From contig JAFARC010000045.1 of NCBI GenBank assembly GCA_019245755.1, positions 1 through 64,000 on the forward strand: a DNA stretch of 64,000 nucleotides, read 5' to 3'. A model generated the notes under the pieces. The model saw nothing but the letters and a program-made list of their open reading frames with translations. It searched no databases and was not told where the DNA came from. The DNA comes from Mycobacteriaceae bacterium (lineage in GTDB: Bacteria > Actinomycetota > Actinomycetes > Mycobacteriales > Mycobacteriaceae). Shown here one piece after another: positions 29,527 to 41,440 of this stretch (within the stretch, counting starts at the first letter, position 1; every line of letters starts with the position of its first letter). Made by a program: the position numbers and the translations under genes.

Positions 29527-30633
29527 ATGAGCAGCGGTCCCCTCGAGTTCACCGTCCAGCGCAGCGCGCACCCGGCGACCGACGAGCAGCGGACCGTGAT
29601 CATGACCGATCCGCCGTTCGGGCAGTACCACACCGACCACATGGTGTCGATCGCCTACACCGCGGAGCAGGGCTGGCACGACGCGCGGGTGCTGCCGTAC
29701 GGACGGATCGAGCTCGACCCGTCGGCGATCGTGCTGCACTACGCGCAGGAGGTGTTCGAAGGGCTGAAGGCCTATCGGTGGGCGGACGGGTCCATCGTGT
29801 CGTTCCGGCCAGAGGCGAACGCCGCCCGGCTGCGCTCGTCGGCGCGGCGGCTGGCGATCCCGGAGCTGCCCGACAAGGTGTTCATCGAATCGTTGCGGCA
29901 GCTGATCGGGGTCGATGGTGCATGGGTGCCGCCATCCGGCGGCGAGGAGTCGCTGTACCTGAGGCCGTTCACCTTCGCCACCGAGCCGGGCCTGGGCGTG
30001 CGCCCGGCCAGGCAGTACCGATACCTGGTGATCGCCTCACCTGCGGGCGCCTACTTCCCGCGCGGCATCAAGCCGGTCAGCGTGTGGCTGTGCACGGAGT
30101 ACGTGCGCGCAGCACCGGGCGGTACCGGCGCGGCCAAGTTCGGGGGCAACTACGCCGCGTCGCTGCTCGCGCAGGCCCAGGCGGCCGACAACGGCTGCGA
30201 CCAGGTGGTGTGGCTGGACGCGGTGGAGCGCCGCTACGTCGAAGAGATGGGCGGGATGAACCTGTTCTTCGTGTTCGGCAGCGGCGGCTCGGCGCGGTTG
30301 GTCACCCCGGCGCTGACCGGGACCCTGCTCCCGGGTATCACCCGGGACTCGTTGCTGCAGCTGGCAACCGACGCCGGTTTCGCGGTCGAGGAACGCAAAA
30401 TCGACGTCGAGGAGTGGCAGAAGCAGACGGCAGCCGGCGAGATCACCGAGGTGTTCGCATGCGGCACCGCCGCGGTCATCACGCCGGTCTCGTCGGTCAA
30501 GTACGCCGACGGCGAATTCACCATCGCCGACGGCGAGCCGGGCGAAGTCACCATGGCGCTGCGGGACACGCTGACCGGGATCCAGCGCGGCACGTTCGCC
30601 GACACCCACGGCTGGATGGCCCGCCTCGGCTAA
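29527..30633 (+). CDS. ilvE: Branched-chain amino acid aminotransferase
   Basis: PLP enzyme for the last step of Leu, Ile and Val synthesis, using glutamate as amino donor. 368 aa, same as M. tuberculosis. Fold-type IV features: [32 protein letters not shown], the PLP lysine in [27 protein letters not shown] and [14 protein letters not shown] 29527 was taken because [12 protein letters not shown] is the family start. The last four bases overlap the convergent cobS end. The Rv2209 gene that follows ilvE in M. tuberculosis is missing here. Confidence 0.97.
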   Translation: MSSGPLEFTVQRSAHPATDEQRTVIMTDPPFGQYHTDHMVSIAYTAEQGWHDARVLPYGRIELDPSAIVLHYAQEVFEGLKAYRWADGSIVSFRPEANAARLRSSARRLAIPELPDKVFIESLRQLIGVDGAWVPPSGGEESLYLRPFTFATEPGLGVRPARQYRYLVIASPAGAYFPRGIKPVSVWLCTEYVRAAPGGTGAAKFGGNYAASLLAQAQAADNGCDQVVWLDAVERRYVEEMGGMNLFFVFGSGGSARLVTPALTGTLLPGITRDSLLQLATDAGFAVEERKIDVEEWQKQTAAGEITEVFACGTAAVITPVSSVKYADGEFTIADGEPGEVTMALRDTLTGIQRGTFADTHGWMARLG

Positions 30634-31373
30634 CCGACGGCCAGCCCCACCGCGGCGATCGTGGTGGCCACCTCGATGGCCGCGCCCAGCACGTCGCCGG
30701 TGATGCCGCCAAACCGGCGTATGCAGTGGGTGACCAGCACCGCGGCTGCCGCCAGCGCCACCAGAACCGCCAGCGGCCCCTGCCACGGGCGAGGGCCGGC
30801 CAGCGTCGACGCCGCGACCACCACCACCACCCAGGCCGCCGCCACCGGCTGCGGCTGGCTGCCCGCCACCCGAGCAGCCAGCACGCTGCCCGCGGCCGCC
30901 GGCACCCCGCGGCGGCAGGCCAGCACCGCGGCCACCCGTCCCGTGGTCACCGCTGTGACGACCGCCACCCAGCCCGCCACCCCGTCGGGCAGCGCGGCGA
31001 ACGCCAGCCCCTGTACGACGACCGCCACCACCGCCGCAGCCACCCCGAACGGGCCCGCCGAGCCGGCACGCATCACCTGCAGGGCGCGCTCGGCGGGTCC
31101 GTAGCAGCCCAGACCGTCGGCGGTGTCGGCAAGGCCGTCGAGGTGCAGGCCGCGGGTGAGCAGCAGCAGCACGGCGACCGACAGCATCCCCGCCAGCGGG
31201 CTGCCCGCACCGAACGCCCACCAGCCGGCCACCCGCACCGCCCCGGCGAGCGCGCCGAGCACGATCCCAACGACCGGCAGCGCGGTGAGCACGCCGCGCC
31301 CGATCCCAGCGGCGGGGACATGAGTCGGCAGCACCGAACCGAAGGCGAAAGCGCCTGTCAGCGAACGGATCAC
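30630..31373 (-). CDS. cobS: Adenosylcobinamide-GDP ribazoletransferase (cobalamin synthase)
   Basis: Integral membrane enzyme that joins adenosylcobinamide-GDP with alpha-ribazole (phosphate), the last step of the nucleotide loop. 247 aa. The early motif [20 protein letters not shown] (acidic, Mg-binding) and [20 protein letters not shown] are family blocks; the remainder is a run of Ala/Val-rich helices and [14 protein letters not shown] near the end. Its ATG overlaps the cobT stop by four bases. Confidence 0.95.
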   Translation of the reverse strand: MIRSLTGAFAFGSVLPTHVPAAGIGRGVLTALPVVGIVLGALAGAVRVAGWWAFGAGSPLAGMLSVAVLLLLTRGLHLDGLADTADGLGCYGPAERALQVMRAGSAGPFGVAAAVVAVVVQGLAFAALPDGVAGWVAVVTAVTTGRVAAVLACRRGVPAAAGSVLAARVAGSQPQPVAAAWVVVVVAASTLAGPRPWQGPLAVLVALAAAAVLVTHCIRRFGGITGDVLGAAIEVATTIAAVGLAVG

Positions 31374-32437
31374 GACGAGCCGGGCGCGCGTTCACTGACC
31401 GCGGCTTCGTCGAACGTCGCCATCGAGGCAAGCGTCGCCACCGCCGCCCTGAGGACCGGCAGCGCCACCGCGGCGCCGGTCCCTTCACCCAGCCGCATCC
31501 CCAGGTCGACGATCGGCTCCAACTGCAGATGCTGCAACGCCACCGCGTGCGCCGGCTCGGTGGAGCGGTGGCCGGCCTGCCACCACTGCCGCGCGCCCGG
31601 CGCCAGCCGCTCGGCGATCAACGCGGCGGCGGTGACCACCACACCGTCGAGCAGCAGCGGTGTGCGGCGCACCGCCGCCTGCGCGCAGAACCCCGCCAGC
31701 GCGGCGAGATCGGCGCCACCGCAGATCCGCAGCAGCGCAACGGGATCTGCGACATCGCGACGGGCCCGGTACAGCGCGTCGCGAACCGCGGTGGTCTTGC
31801 GCATCCAGCCCGCGTCGTCGACGCCGGTGCCTCGCCCGACCACGGCCACCGGCTCGGTTCCGGTCACCGCCGCCACCAACGTGGTCGCCGGCGTGGTGCT
31901 CGCGATGCCCATGTCACCGGCGATCAGCAGATCCGCGCCGGCGTCGACCTCCTCGTCGGCGATCCGGCGGCCGGCCTCGACGGCCGCGACCGCCTCGTCC
32001 GGGCTCAACGCGTCCTCGACGGCCGTGTTGGCGCTGCCGCGACGGATTCTGTACGCCCCTATCTCGGGGGTCAGTGGCGCCGCCGTGTCCACCGCGATGT
32101 CCACCACCCGCACGCCGGCCCCCGCCACGCCGGCCAGCACGTTGATGGCCGCACCGCCGGCGTCGATGTTCGCGACCATCTGCGCGGTGACCTCCGGGGG
32201 GTACGCCGAAACCCCCGCTGCCGCAACGCCGTGGTCGCCGGCGAACACCACCACCCGGGCCCGCTGGAACTGCCGCGGCGGGCAAACGCCTTGACACGAC
32301 GCCACCCACACCGAAAGGTCCTCCAGCCGGCCCAGCGCACCGCGCGGCTTGGTCAGCCTGTCCTGGCGGGTGCGGGCCGCGGCGGCGGCATAGGCATCGG
32401 GCGGGAAAACCGGGGCGAATTCGACCGCAGCGCTCAC
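31370..32437 (-). CDS. cobT: Nicotinate-nucleotide:dimethylbenzimidazole phosphoribosyltransferase
   Basis: Makes alpha-ribazole phosphate for the lower ligand of cobalamin. 355 aa from GTG 32437, chosen because it overlaps the cobU stop by four bases and gives the right length; the open frame upstream is antisense noise. Motifs: [47 protein letters not shown] and [14 protein letters not shown] with the catalytic Glu. Confidence 0.96.
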   Translation of the reverse strand: MSAAVEFAPVFPPDAYAAAAARTRQDRLTKPRGALGRLEDLSVWVASCQGVCPPRQFQRARVVVFAGDHGVAAAGVSAYPPEVTAQMVANIDAGGAAINVLAGVAGAGVRVVDIAVDTAAPLTPEIGAYRIRRGSANTAVEDALSPDEAVAAVEAGRRIADEEVDAGADLLIAGDMGIASTTPATTLVAAVTGTEPVAVVGRGTGVDDAGWMRKTTAVRDALYRARRDVADPVALLRICGGADLAALAGFCAQAAVRRTPLLLDGVVVTAAALIAERLAPGARQWWQAGHRSTEPAHAVALQHLQLEPIVDLGMRLGEGTGAAVALPVLRAAVATLASMATFDEAAVSERAPGSS

Positions 32438-32967
32438 CTGTCGAACTCCTTGACCGTCACAGCCTGGCCGGCGACGACCAGCGCGACGCGATCGCACAGG
32501 TCGGCCAGCCGCTGGTTGAGCTGGCCGATCTGGTCGGCGAACCGGCGGCCGGACTCGGTGGCCGGCACCACCGTCAGCCCGACCTCGGGACTGACCATGA
32601 CCAGCGGCGGTCCGAATTCGGACACCGCGTCGACCAGCTCGTCGACGTTGCCGCGCACCGAGCCGCTGTCGGGGTGCCGGCGGTCCAGCACGGCGGCGAG
32701 CCAGCCACCCAGGTCGTCGATCAGCGTCGGTGGCGCCGGCATCACCCGCAACTGCGATGCCAGTTCGACGGTTTCGACCGTCGGCCAGTGCTGCGGGCGC
32801 CGCGCGCGATGCTCGGCGACGCGCTGTGCCCACGACGGGTCCGATTCCGGGGGGGCGCCGGTGGCCAGGTAACGCACCGGCGTGTCGGGGTCGACCTCTT
32901 CGGCGATCGCCAACTCCGCCCATCGCGACTTGCCTGACCGGATACCGCCCAGCACCAGCGTGCGCAT
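32434..32967 (-). CDS. cobU: Adenosylcobinamide kinase/guanylyltransferase
   Basis: Phosphorylates adenosylcobinamide and adds GMP. 177 aa. The P-loop [17 protein letters not shown] is at the N-terminus, with [11 protein letters not shown] and a later [13 protein letters not shown] and [20 protein letters not shown], where the family has conserved acidic and Arg residues. ATG 32967 was chosen since MRTLVLGG is the family start. In M. tuberculosis cobU lies elsewhere (Rv0254c, from memory), while here cobU-cobT-cobS are translationally coupled. Confidence 0.94.
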   Translation of the reverse strand: MRTLVLGGIRSGKSRWAELAIAEEVDPDTPVRYLATGAPPESDPSWAQRVAEHRARRPQHWPTVETVELASQLRVMPAPPTLIDDLGGWLAAVLDRRHPDSGSVRGNVDELVDAVSEFGPPLVMVSPEVGLTVVPATESGRRFADQIGQLNQRLADLCDRVALVVAGQAVTVKEFDR

Positions 32968-32972
32968 GACGG

Positions 32973-33635
32973 TCAGGTTACGTCGTCGCCGCGGCTGACC
33001 CGGGGACGGGGCGCCCGCATCCGGCGCAGCTGCGATGCCCGACTGGCCGCGTAAAGGCCAAGTTTCCAACGGCTTTCGGTGTTGGCGGGGAACTTCACGT
33101 CGACCATCTTGGCGACCTTGCGGGCAAGGAAGAGGCCGTCGACGGCCATGATTGCGACCAGCACGAGCATGGCGGGGGAGATGTAGAACTGCACCTGCGG
33201 CACCGCCAGCATCACGAAAATCAGGGCCAGCGCGGCGGGCATGAACAGCCCCAGCACGTTGCGTCTGGCGTCGACTACGTCGCGCACATACCGGCGGACC
33301 GGGCCCCGGTCGCGGGGCAGCAGGTAGGCCTCGTCGCCGGCCATCATCTTTTCGCGGCGATCGGCCAGCTGCGCTCGCTGCCGGGTCTTTTCGGCCCTGC
33401 GCTCGTCGCGGGTCAGCTTCGGGCCGCCCATTTCCTTGCGGCGGCGGCGCGCCTCGGCGGCGGTCATCGGGGCAGGCACGACGGGACCGCGCCGCTTGGC
33501 GGCGTCACGCTTCGGCGTGGGCCGGCCCTTGGGCGCCGTGGTCTTGCGGGGCGACGCATCATCGGCAACGACCGGCTCGGCCTGCGTGGCAGCCGTGGCG
33601 GCGTCGGCGCCCTTCTTACGGCCGAGCAGACTCAC
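32973..33635 (-). CDS. DUF3043 membrane protein (Rv2206 type)
   Basis: 220 aa from GTG 33635 (SLLGRKKG start). A long charged Lys/Arg/Ala cytoplasmic head ([34 protein letters not shown]) is followed by [20 protein letters not shown]. Two membrane helices come next ([39 protein letters not shown]) and then a basic tail. Function unknown. It ends five bases before cobU and is probably co-transcribed, though no B12 link is known. Divergent from the glycerate kinase gene. Confidence 0.9.
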   Translation of the reverse strand: MSLLGRKKGADAATAATQAEPVVADDASPRKTTAPKGRPTPKRDAAKRRGPVVPAPMTAAEARRRRKEMGGPKLTRDERRAEKTRQRAQLADRREKMMAGDEAYLLPRDRGPVRRYVRDVVDARRNVLGLFMPAALALIFVMLAVPQVQFYISPAMLVLVAIMAVDGLFLARKVAKMVDVKFPANTESRWKLGLYAASRASQLRRMRAPRPRVSRGDDVT

Positions 33636-33681
33636 GCCCGCCAGTTTAGGGTGCATGGATGAGCGCGCTTGCAGGCCTGCC

Positions 33682-34749
33682 ATGCGCGTGCTGATCGCCC
33701 CGGACTGCTACGGGGACAGCCTGACCGCTGTCGACGCCGCCGAGGCGATCGCAGCGGGCTGGCTGCGGGCCCGGCCCGACGACGACCTCACCCTGGCGCC
33801 GCAGTCCGACGGTGGTCCGGGGTTCGTCGGGGTGCTGGCCGCCCGGCTGGGCGAGCTGCGAACCGAGCGTGTCTCGGGTCCGCTGGACACCGACGTGGAT
33901 GCGGAATGGGTGCTCGACCGCGACACCGCCTACCTGGAATGCGCGCAGGCCTGCGGGCTGGACCTGCTGGACGGCCCGCCCACCGTGCAGACCGCGCTGG
34001 CGGCCCACACCAGGGGGGTCGGCCAACTCATCGACGCCGCCCTGGCGGCCGGGGCCAGCCGCATCGTCGTCGGCCTCGGGGGCAGCGCTAGCACCGACGG
34101 CGGCCGCGGCATGATGGAGGCCCTGGGCGGCCCGGCCACCGCGCGACGACGGCTGGGCGGCGTCACGCTGATCGCCGCGACCGACGTCGAACACCGGATG
34201 CTGGGGCCGATGGGCGCCGCCCGGGTGTTCGGCCCGCAGAAGGGTGCCGAGCCGGCCACGGTCGAGCTGCTGGAAGAGCGGCTCACCGGCTGGGCCGCCG
34301 AACTGGACGCGACGGCCGGGCGCGTGGTCAGTCAGCAGGCCGGCGGGGGGGCCGCCGGCGGCCTGGGCGCGGCGCTGCTGGCGCTCGGCGGCCATCGCCA
34401 ATCGGGCGCCGCGATCGTCGCCGAACACACCAGGCTCTCCGACGACATCGCCGCGGCCGACCTCGTCGTCACCGGGGAAGGCCGATTCGACGACCAGTCG
34501 CTGCACGGCAAGGTGATCAGCGCGCTGGCGGCCGGTGCGGCCGTTCGCCGCGTCCCGGTGCTGGTCCTCGCCGGGCAGGTCACGCTGCCCGACGACGCGC
34601 TGCGTGCGGCCGGCATCGCGGCGACCTGCTCGATCGCCGACTACGCCGGATCGGTTCGGCTCGCCATCGACGACGCCGCCAACCAGCTGGCCGGGCTGGC
34701 GCGAAAGGCGGCCGCGGCGCACGTCTGGGCAGGACAGCCTCGGGAATAG
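33682..34749 (+). CDS. Glycerate kinase family protein
   Basis: 355 aa, GckA/GarK family (Rv2205c type); expected to phosphorylate D-glycerate to 2-phosphoglycerate. Features: [21 protein letters not shown] with the phosphate-binding start, [10 protein letters not shown], the conserved [38 protein letters not shown] and VLVLAGQV. The ATG at 33682 was selected because [11 protein letters not shown] is the conserved N-terminus; an open frame continues upstream only as antisense to the DUF3043 gene. Confidence 0.93.
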   Translation: MRVLIAPDCYGDSLTAVDAAEAIAAGWLRARPDDDLTLAPQSDGGPGFVGVLAARLGELRTERVSGPLDTDVDAEWVLDRDTAYLECAQACGLDLLDGPPTVQTALAAHTRGVGQLIDAALAAGASRIVVGLGGSASTDGGRGMMEALGGPATARRRLGGVTLIAATDVEHRMLGPMGAARVFGPQKGAEPATVELLEERLTGWAAELDATAGRVVSQQAGGGAAGGLGAALLALGGHRQSGAAIVAEHTRLSDDIAAADLVVTGEGRFDDQSLHGKVISALAAGAAVRRVPVLVLAGQVTLPDDALRAAGIAATCSIADYAGSVRLAIDDAANQLAGLARKAAAAHVWAGQPRE

Positions 34750-34817
34750 CGGCGAGAACAGGTACGGTTGATGCAGAGGAATTTGCTCCATTGCGAGATA
34801 GGCATCGAGGAGACCTA

Positions 34818-35180
34818 ATGAGCGTTCAGGACGAGTCGGCCACCAGCACCGCGACTCACGGCGTGATCCTGACCGACGCCGCGGCCACCAAGGCGAAGGC
34901 GCTGCTGGACCAGGAAGGCCGCGACGACCTGGCCTTGAGGATCGCGGTCCAACCGGGTGGTTGCGCGGGCCTTCGTTACAACCTCTTCTTCGACGACCGG
35001 GCGCTCGACGGTGATCTGACCGCCGAGTTCGGCGGCGTGACGCTGACCGTGGACAGGATGAGCGCACCATACGTGGCGGGCGCCACGATCGACTTCGTCG
35101 ACACCATCGAAAAGCAGGGGTTCACCATCGACAACCCGAACGCGACGGGCTCGTGCGCCTGCGGCGACTCCTTCAACTGA
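34818..35180 (+). CDS. HesB/IscA-type iron-sulfur cluster carrier (Rv2204c type)
   Basis: 120-aa A-type carrier that inserts or holds Fe-S clusters. The three ligands are present: Cys in GGCAGLRYNLFF and the pair in GSCACGDSFN at the C-terminus. AGGAGA lies six bases before the ATG. The position just upstream of the respiratory supercomplex genes in the wider locus, which need a Rieske cluster, is suggestive but unproven. Convergent with the next gene. Confidence 0.94.
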   Translation: MSVQDESATSTATHGVILTDAAATKAKALLDQEGRDDLALRIAVQPGGCAGLRYNLFFDDRALDGDLTAEFGGVTLTVDRMSAPYVAGATIDFVDTIEKQGFTIDNPNATGSCACGDSFN

Positions 35181-35189
35181 CCGTTCAGG

Positions 35190-35834
35190 TCAGTACTGAG
35201 CAGCGGTCCGCAACAGATACGAGCACACCAGCACCTGGTTGTCCTGGCTGAGCAGCTGCGCGATGGCCTGTTCTTCGTCGCCGCCGGTGATTCTGCCCGC
35301 AGGCACGACGCGCATCGAGAACAGCACCTGGGCCTGGTTCGGTGACCAGAACACCATCTTGTCGATGCTGGTGACCTGTGTACTGGCGAACTGCTTGCGG
35401 AACGCGTCGCTGGACAGCCGCGCCAGCGCCTGGTCGGACTTGCGGTCCTTCACCGCGTCGTACATTCCGCACAGCGTGTTACGGGCCACGGTGTCGTAGT
35501 CGCCGTTGCCCAACGCATCCAGGTAGTTCTGTATCGCCACCTTCGCGGACCCCGAGCTCAGCGCTCCGCCCGCGGAGTTGGACGACTCATTGTGCAGCGC
35601 GTAGACAATCGCCGCCGCCGCCCCCGCCACCATCACGACGACGAGCCCCAACGCCCCCACCAACCACCAGCGCCGCCGCTTGGGATACTGCACGGGCGGG
35701 GGAAGCATGCCCGGGTACACCGAGGCCGCGGCCGGCCGAATCGGTTGGGCCTCGAACGGCTGGCTCGGGTAGGGCTCGCCGTAGCTCGGTTGGCTGGACG
35801 TCGGGTCGGGGTACTGCGGGTACGGACCGGCCAT
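35190..35834 (-). CDS. Single-pass membrane protein with Pro/Tyr-rich head (Rv2203 type)
   Basis: 214 aa. The cytoplasmic head is Pro/Tyr/Gln-rich (YPQYPDPTSSQPSYGEPYPS). One membrane helix (WLVGALGLVVVMVAGAAAAIV) follows near residue 55. The outer domain has an alpha/beta pattern (VAIQNYLDALGNGDYDTVARN; NQAQVLFSMRVVPAGRITGG) like the NTF2-like periplasmic domains seen in mycobacterial Mce-associated and Rv-type proteins. Two Cys (in RNTLCGMYD and VLVCSYLL) may pair. Function unknown. Confidence 0.87.
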   Translation of the reverse strand: MAGPYPQYPDPTSSQPSYGEPYPSQPFEAQPIRPAAASVYPGMLPPPVQYPKRRRWWLVGALGLVVVMVAGAAAAIVYALHNESSNSAGGALSSGSAKVAIQNYLDALGNGDYDTVARNTLCGMYDAVKDRKSDQALARLSSDAFRKQFASTQVTSIDKMVFWSPNQAQVLFSMRVVPAGRITGGDEEQAIAQLLSQDNQVLVCSYLLRTAAQY

Positions 35835-35907
35835 GCTAGGCAGGCTAGCGCAACCGCCGCAGACTCAGGGAAAGCGACTTTGAGTACTATTAGCTTAGAT
35901 TGCTTAA

Positions 35908-36903
<996 letters not shown>

Positions 36904-38835
36904 TCACAGCTGCACGGGGTACTGCGGCTCGCTGATCCGCGGCACCACGCTGCGCTCCACGAAGATCGCGTGCCACAGCATGAAGATCAGGACCGTCCAC
37001 AGCCGTCGGCTGTGATCGCTTGTGCCGGCGAGATGTTCATCGAGCATGTGACGCACCGCGGCGATGTCGATGAGCTCGTCGGCCTGGAACGAACCGATCA
37101 TCTGATGCGCCCAGTCCAGCAACTCACCGGCGCGCAGCCAGTGGCGGATCGGCACCGGGAAGCCCAGTTTCGGCCGGTTCAGCACGTGCGGCGGCACGAT
37201 CGGTTCCAGCGCACGGCGCAGCGCGTATTTCGTCGTCCTGCGGGTGATCTTGTGCTCCAGCGGCAACTGTGAAGCCACCGCGAACACCTCCGGATCCAAG
37301 AACGGAACCCGCAGCTCCAGCGAGTTTGCCATGGTCATCTTGTCGGCCTTGACCAGGATGTCGCCGCGCAGCCAGGTGAACAGGTCGATGTGCTGCATGC
37401 GGGCCACCGGATCCCAGCGTTGCGACTGGGCGTAGATATCGGCGGTGACGTCGGTATGCGTCCACTCCGGCCGGAAATCGCGCAGCACGGCGCGCAGCTG
37501 CGGGTCGGAGAAGCTGCGGGCATTGCCGTAGTAGCGCTCCTCGAGCGTCTGCGAACCGCGATGCAGCAGGCTTTTGCCGCGCATGCCTTCGGGCAGCGGC
37601 GCCGAAACGCGGCGCATCGACCGCCGCACGCGAGTGGGCAGATAATCGAAAGGTCGCAGCGACAACGGCTCTCGGTAGATCGTGTAACCGCCGAACAGCT
37701 CGTCTGCGCCTTCGCCGGACAGCACCACCTTGACGTGCTTGCGGGCCTCCTTCGCGATGAAGAACAGCGGCACCAACGCCGGGTCGGCCACGGGTTCGTC
37801 CAGATACCAGACGATTTCGGGCAGCGCCTCGACGAATTCGGTCGGGCTGACCACCTTCGCCACGTGCCGGGCGCCGATCGCCTCGGCGGACGCGATCGCG
37901 ACGTCGACCTCGGAGAACCCCTCACGTTCGAAACCCGTGGTGAACGTGATCAGCCGCGGGTTGTGCCGGATCGCCAGCGCGGCGATCGCGGTCGAGTCGA
38001 TGCCGCCGGACAAAAACGCGCCCACCGTGACATCGGCGCGCATGTGCTTGGCCACCGAGTCCTCGAGGACGGCGGTGATCTCGTCGTAGCGCGCCTGCTC
38101 GGACCCGGCGGCGAATGGCGTGGCCGAAAAGCGGGGGACGAAGTAGCGGGTGACCTGCGGCGGTTCGCCCCGCCGTATCCGCGCGTAACTGCCCGACTCG
38201 AGCCTGCGCACCCCGCAGTGCAGGGTTTCCGGCTCGGGCACATACTGCAGCACCGTGTAGTGCTGCACCGCCCTGCAGTCGACCAGGGTGTCGATGCCGA
38301 TGACCCCGGCCAGGTCCAGCAGGCACTTTTTCTCGCTGGCCACCGCGGTGCCGTGAGCGCCGGTCGCGACGAACAGCGGCTTGATCCCGAACGGGTCACG
38401 TGCACAGAACAACTCGTGACGTTCGGTGTCCCACAGCGCGAACGCGAACATGCCGCGCAGCCGCCGCAGCGCGTCGGCGCCCCAGTGGTGATACGCAGCG
38501 ATGATCGCCTCGCCGTCGCCGTCGGTGGCGAACACGGCGCCGTGCCGGGCGGCCAGCTCGGCCCGCAGCTCCAGGTAGTTGTAGATCTCCCCGTTGAACA
38601 CCAGCACATAGCGCCCCGGCGCTGTGGCCGGTCCCCACCGCAGCGGCTGATGCGAGTGCTCGATGTCGATGATCGACAACCGGTTGAAGCCGAGCACCAC
38701 CTCGTCGTCGGACCACGTGCCCGGCTCGTCCGGGCCGCGGTGGCGCATCAAGTGCGACGAGCCCGCTACGGCGTCGACGATGCCGGGCGTCACGGTGGCG
38801 GACGGATCACACACCAGGGCCAGCAGTCCGCACAT
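36904..38835 (-). CDS. asnB: Glutamine-hydrolysing asparagine synthetase
   Basis: Amidates aspartate using glutamine and ATP. 643 aa. The N-terminal Ntn amidase begins MCGLLALV with the nucleophilic Cys2 and carries [15 protein letters not shown] and [14 protein letters not shown]. The C-terminal synthetase has the PP-loop [17 protein letters not shown] and [13 protein letters not shown], then [15 protein letters not shown] and [14 protein letters not shown]. Close to Rv2201. Some mycobacterial AsnB enzymes also affect cell-wall amidation and drug resistance; I cannot tell if this one does. Confidence 0.96.
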   Translation of the reverse strand: MCGLLALVCDPSATVTPGIVDAVAGSSHLMRHRGPDEPGTWSDDEVVLGFNRLSIIDIEHSHQPLRWGPATAPGRYVLVFNGEIYNYLELRAELAARHGAVFATDGDGEAIIAAYHHWGADALRRLRGMFAFALWDTERHELFCARDPFGIKPLFVATGAHGTAVASEKKCLLDLAGVIGIDTLVDCRAVQHYTVLQYVPEPETLHCGVRRLESGSYARIRRGEPPQVTRYFVPRFSATPFAAGSEQARYDEITAVLEDSVAKHMRADVTVGAFLSGGIDSTAIAALAIRHNPRLITFTTGFEREGFSEVDVAIASAEAIGARHVAKVVSPTEFVEALPEIVWYLDEPVADPALVPLFFIAKEARKHVKVVLSGEGADELFGGYTIYREPLSLRPFDYLPTRVRRSMRRVSAPLPEGMRGKSLLHRGSQTLEERYYGNARSFSDPQLRAVLRDFRPEWTHTDVTADIYAQSQRWDPVARMQHIDLFTWLRGDILVKADKMTMANSLELRVPFLDPEVFAVASQLPLEHKITRRTTKYALRRALEPIVPPHVLNRPKLGFPVPIRHWLRAGELLDWAHQMIGSFQADELIDIAAVRHMLDEHLAGTSDHSRRLWTVLIFMLWHAIFVERSVVPRISEPQYPVQL

Positions 38836-38957
38836 CGGCCCAAGTATGCCGCACCGGGGTGGCCATTCCCCGGTCGCTTCGCTGGGTGCCAGTGGGTTGG
38901 TCTACGCTGCGTAGTATTCGGTCGGTCGGCCAGCGCATGACTCGAGGAGGCGCCAAC

Positions 38958-39992
38958 GTGAGACCCCGCGGGTTTCGCCGTTTCCGTCTGTTGGGTTTGG
39001 TCGCCACGCTGGGCCTGCTGGCCGTCACGCTGAGCGGCTGCAGCTGGTCAGAGGTGCTCGGGCTGGGCTGGCCCGAGGGCATCACGCCGGAAGCCCACCT
39101 GAACCGCCACCTGTGGGTCGGTTCGCTGATCGCCGCCCTCGTGGTCGGTGTGATCGTGTGGGGCCTGACGTTCTGGGCGTCGGCGTTTCACCGTCACAAG
39201 CCCACCGACACGGAGCTGCCGCGCCAGTTCGGCTACAACATGCCGCTGGAGCTGGTGCTGACGGTCACCCCGTTTCTGATCATCGCGGTGCTGTTCTATT
39301 TCACCGTGGTAGTGCAGGAACGCCTGCTGCACAAAGACCCCAACCCCGAGGTGGTGGTCGACGTCACGGCGTTCCAGTGGAACTGGAAATTCGGCTACCA
39401 GAGGATCAACTTCAAGGACGGCACGTTCACCTATGACGGCGCCGACCCTGCCCGCAAGGCGGCGATGGTGTCCAAGCCGGAGGGCCGGGACGCGCACGGC
39501 GAGGAGCTGGTCGGCCCGGTGCGCGGGCTCAACCCCGAAGACCGCACCTACCTGAACTTCGACAAGGTGGAGACGCTGGGCACCAGCAACGAGATCCCCA
39601 TCCTGGTGCTGCCGACGGGCAAGCGGATCGAGTTCCAGATCGCCTCGGCCGACGTCGTGCACTCATTCTGGGTGCCGCAGTTCCTGTTCAAGCGCGACGT
39701 GCTGCCCAATCCGAAGGCCAACCACTCCGACAACATCTTCCAGCTCACCGACATCGACAAGACCGGCGCGTTCGTCGGGCGGTGCGCCGAGCTGTGCGGG
39801 ACCTACCACTCGATGATGAACTTCGAGCTGCGCGTCGTTTCACCCAACGACTTCAAGGCCTACCTGCAGCAGCGGATCGCCGGCAAGACCAACGCCGAGG
39901 CGTTGCAGGCGATCAACCAGCCGCCGCTAGCCGTCACCACCCACCCGTTTGACACCCGTCGCGGCGAGCGGGCGGCCGTGGCGAGCAAGTAG
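38958..39992 (+). CDS. ctaC: Cytochrome c oxidase subunit II
   Basis: CuA subunit of the aa3 oxidase; receives electrons from the di-heme QcrC. 344 aa from GTG 38958, decided by GAGGAGG seven bases upstream. A lipoprotein signal ends in the lipobox LLAVTLSGC. Two membrane helices follow ([37 protein letters not shown]). The cupredoxin domain has [10 protein letters not shown] and the CuA ligand motif [12 protein letters not shown], plus VHSFWVPQF. First gene of ctaC-ctaF-mmpS3-Rv2197c-type, all with small gaps. Confidence 0.97.
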   Translation: MRPRGFRRFRLLGLVATLGLLAVTLSGCSWSEVLGLGWPEGITPEAHLNRHLWVGSLIAALVVGVIVWGLTFWASAFHRHKPTDTELPRQFGYNMPLELVLTVTPFLIIAVLFYFTVVVQERLLHKDPNPEVVVDVTAFQWNWKFGYQRINFKDGTFTYDGADPARKAAMVSKPEGRDAHGEELVGPVRGLNPEDRTYLNFDKVETLGTSNEIPILVLPTGKRIEFQIASADVVHSFWVPQFLFKRDVLPNPKANHSDNIFQLTDIDKTGAFVGRCAELCGTYHSMMNFELRVVSPNDFKAYLQQRIAGKTNAEALQAINQPPLAVTTHPFDTRRGERAAVASK

Positions 39993-40010
39993 GAACAGGG
40001 AAGACACGCT

Positions 40011-40430
40011 ATGCACATCGAGGCCCGGCTGTTCGAGATTCTCACCGCGTTCTTCGCCCTGGCCACCATCGTCTACGGGGTGCTGACCGCCTACTTCTTC
40101 CCCGGCGGCATCGAATGGGCCGGGGTCACCGCGATGGTGATGACCACCGGCCTGACGCTGATCATCGGCACGTTCTTCCGGTTCGTGGCCCGACGGCTCG
40201 ACACCCGGCCGGAGGACTACGAGGACGCCGAGATCGCCGACGGCGCCGGGGAGTTGGGGTTTTACGCTCCGCACAGCTGGTGGCCGATCCTGGTGGCGCT
40301 GGCCGCTTCGGTGGCCGCGGTGGGCATCGCGCTGTGGCTGCCGTGGTTGATCGCTGCCGGGGTCGTGTTCGTGCTATCCGCGGCCGCCGGCCTGGTGTTC
40401 GAGTACTACGTCGGCCCCGAGAAGCACTAG
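40011..40430 (+). CDS. ctaF: Cytochrome c oxidase polypeptide 4
   Basis: 139-aa actinobacterial subunit IV with four membrane helices in two hairpins ([81 protein letters not shown]). It starts 18 bp after ctaC. It is a structural part of the III2IV2 supercomplex. Confidence 0.96.
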   Translation: MHIEARLFEILTAFFALATIVYGVLTAYFFPGGIEWAGVTAMVMTTGLTLIIGTFFRFVARRLDTRPEDYEDAEIADGAGELGFYAPHSWWPILVALAASVAAVGIALWLPWLIAAGVVFVLSAAAGLVFEYYVGPEKH

Positions 40431-40582
40431 CCAGCGATCGGTCAAGGTCACAATCGGGCAGTCAGTTGACGGACCTACGCCGGCGTCAGATTCGCTACGC
40501 CAGCGCGGTTGGGTAATGTTGCCGAGGCACCTTCTGTCGCGGCGTGACCGGGAGCCTGAGTAGTCGATAAGGATAGGCGAGG

Positions 40583-41440
40583 ATGAGCGGGCCGAAACCC
40601 CCAGAAGGGGGCTTTTTCGGGGAGGAACCGGGTGAGCAGCCCACCGAGAACCAGCCCACCCAGGAAGTGACCGGCGAGACCGAGTCCGTGCAGGCGTACT
40701 CGGCGCCGGAGGCTGAGCAGTTCAGCAGCGGGCCCTATGTTCCAGCCGACCCGTCGCTCTACGACTACGACAACTACGAACCGGCCACCGAACTGGTCGA
40801 TACGCCCAGGCCGCCGCGTTGGCCGTGGGTGGTCGGGGTGGCCGCGATCCTGGCCGCGATCGTGCTGGTCGTGTCCGTGTCGTTGCTGGTGACCAGCACC
40901 AACACCGCCAACCTGGCAAACCCGCTGACGACCACACCGTCGAAGCCGCCGCAACCGGAGATCACCACGACCCCACCGCCACCTCCGCCGCCGACGACCA
41001 CCGAGCCGCCCCCGCCGCCACCCACCGAAACCGTGACGGTCACCACTGAGCCGCCGCCACCGCCGCCGACCAGCGAGGCACCACCGCCACCGCCGCCACC
41101 CCCGCCGGCCACCACGGCGACGACGACGGTGCCGCCGATCACGACGACCACCACAACCACTCCCGCAGCGCCGCGTCAGGTCACCTACTCGGTGACCGGA
41201 ACCAAGGCGCCGGGTGACATCATCACCGTCACCTACGTCGACGCCTCCGGGCGGCGGCGCACGCAGCGCAACGTCTACATTCCGTGGTCGCTAACCGTGA
41301 CGCCGATCTCCCAGTCCGAGGTCGGCTCGGTGGAGGCGTCCAGCCTGTTCTTGGTGAGCAGGCTCAACTGCTCGATCACCACCAGCGACGGAACGGTGCT
41401 GGCGTCGAATACCAACAACTCGGCGCAGACCAGTTGCTGA
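40583..41440 (+). CDS. mmpS3: MmpS3 family membrane protein with Pro/Thr-rich outer region
   Basis: 285 aa, matching Rv2198c. An acidic cytoplasmic head (residues 1-75), one membrane helix ([20 protein letters not shown]) and an outer spacer of about 65 residues made of P, T, E ([17 protein letters not shown]) come first. A C-terminal MmpS beta-sandwich follows ([20 protein letters not shown] ... [13 protein letters not shown]). Two Cys near the end ([13 protein letters not shown]) can pair. MmpS3 has been linked to cell elongation and the cell-wall machinery; unlike MmpS4/5 it has no MmpL partner next door. Stop and next start share one base (TGATG). Confidence 0.95.
   Translation: MSGPKPPEGGFFGEEPGEQPTENQPTQEVTGETESVQAYSAPEAEQFSSGPYVPADPSLYDYDNYEPATELVDTPRPPRWPWVVGVAAILAAIVLVVSVSLLVTSTNTANLANPLTTTPSKPPQPEITTTPPPPPPPTTTEPPPPPPTETVTVTTEPPPPPPTSEAPPPPPPPPPATTATTTVPPITTTTTTTPAAPRQVTYSVTGTKAPGDIITVTYVDASGRRRTQRNVYIPWSLTVTPISQSEVGSVEASSLFLVSRLNCSITTSDGTVLASNTNNSAQTSC

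Noticed and set aside
32968..32972. Cobalamin riboswitch before cobU
   Set aside because: cobU follows the DUF3043 gene by five bases; there is no leader.
40968..41165. Non-coding microsatellite in the mmpS3 gene
   Set aside because: The CCG/ACC-rich tract encodes the Pro/Thr spacer found in MmpS3 of other mycobacteria, so it is part of the protein.
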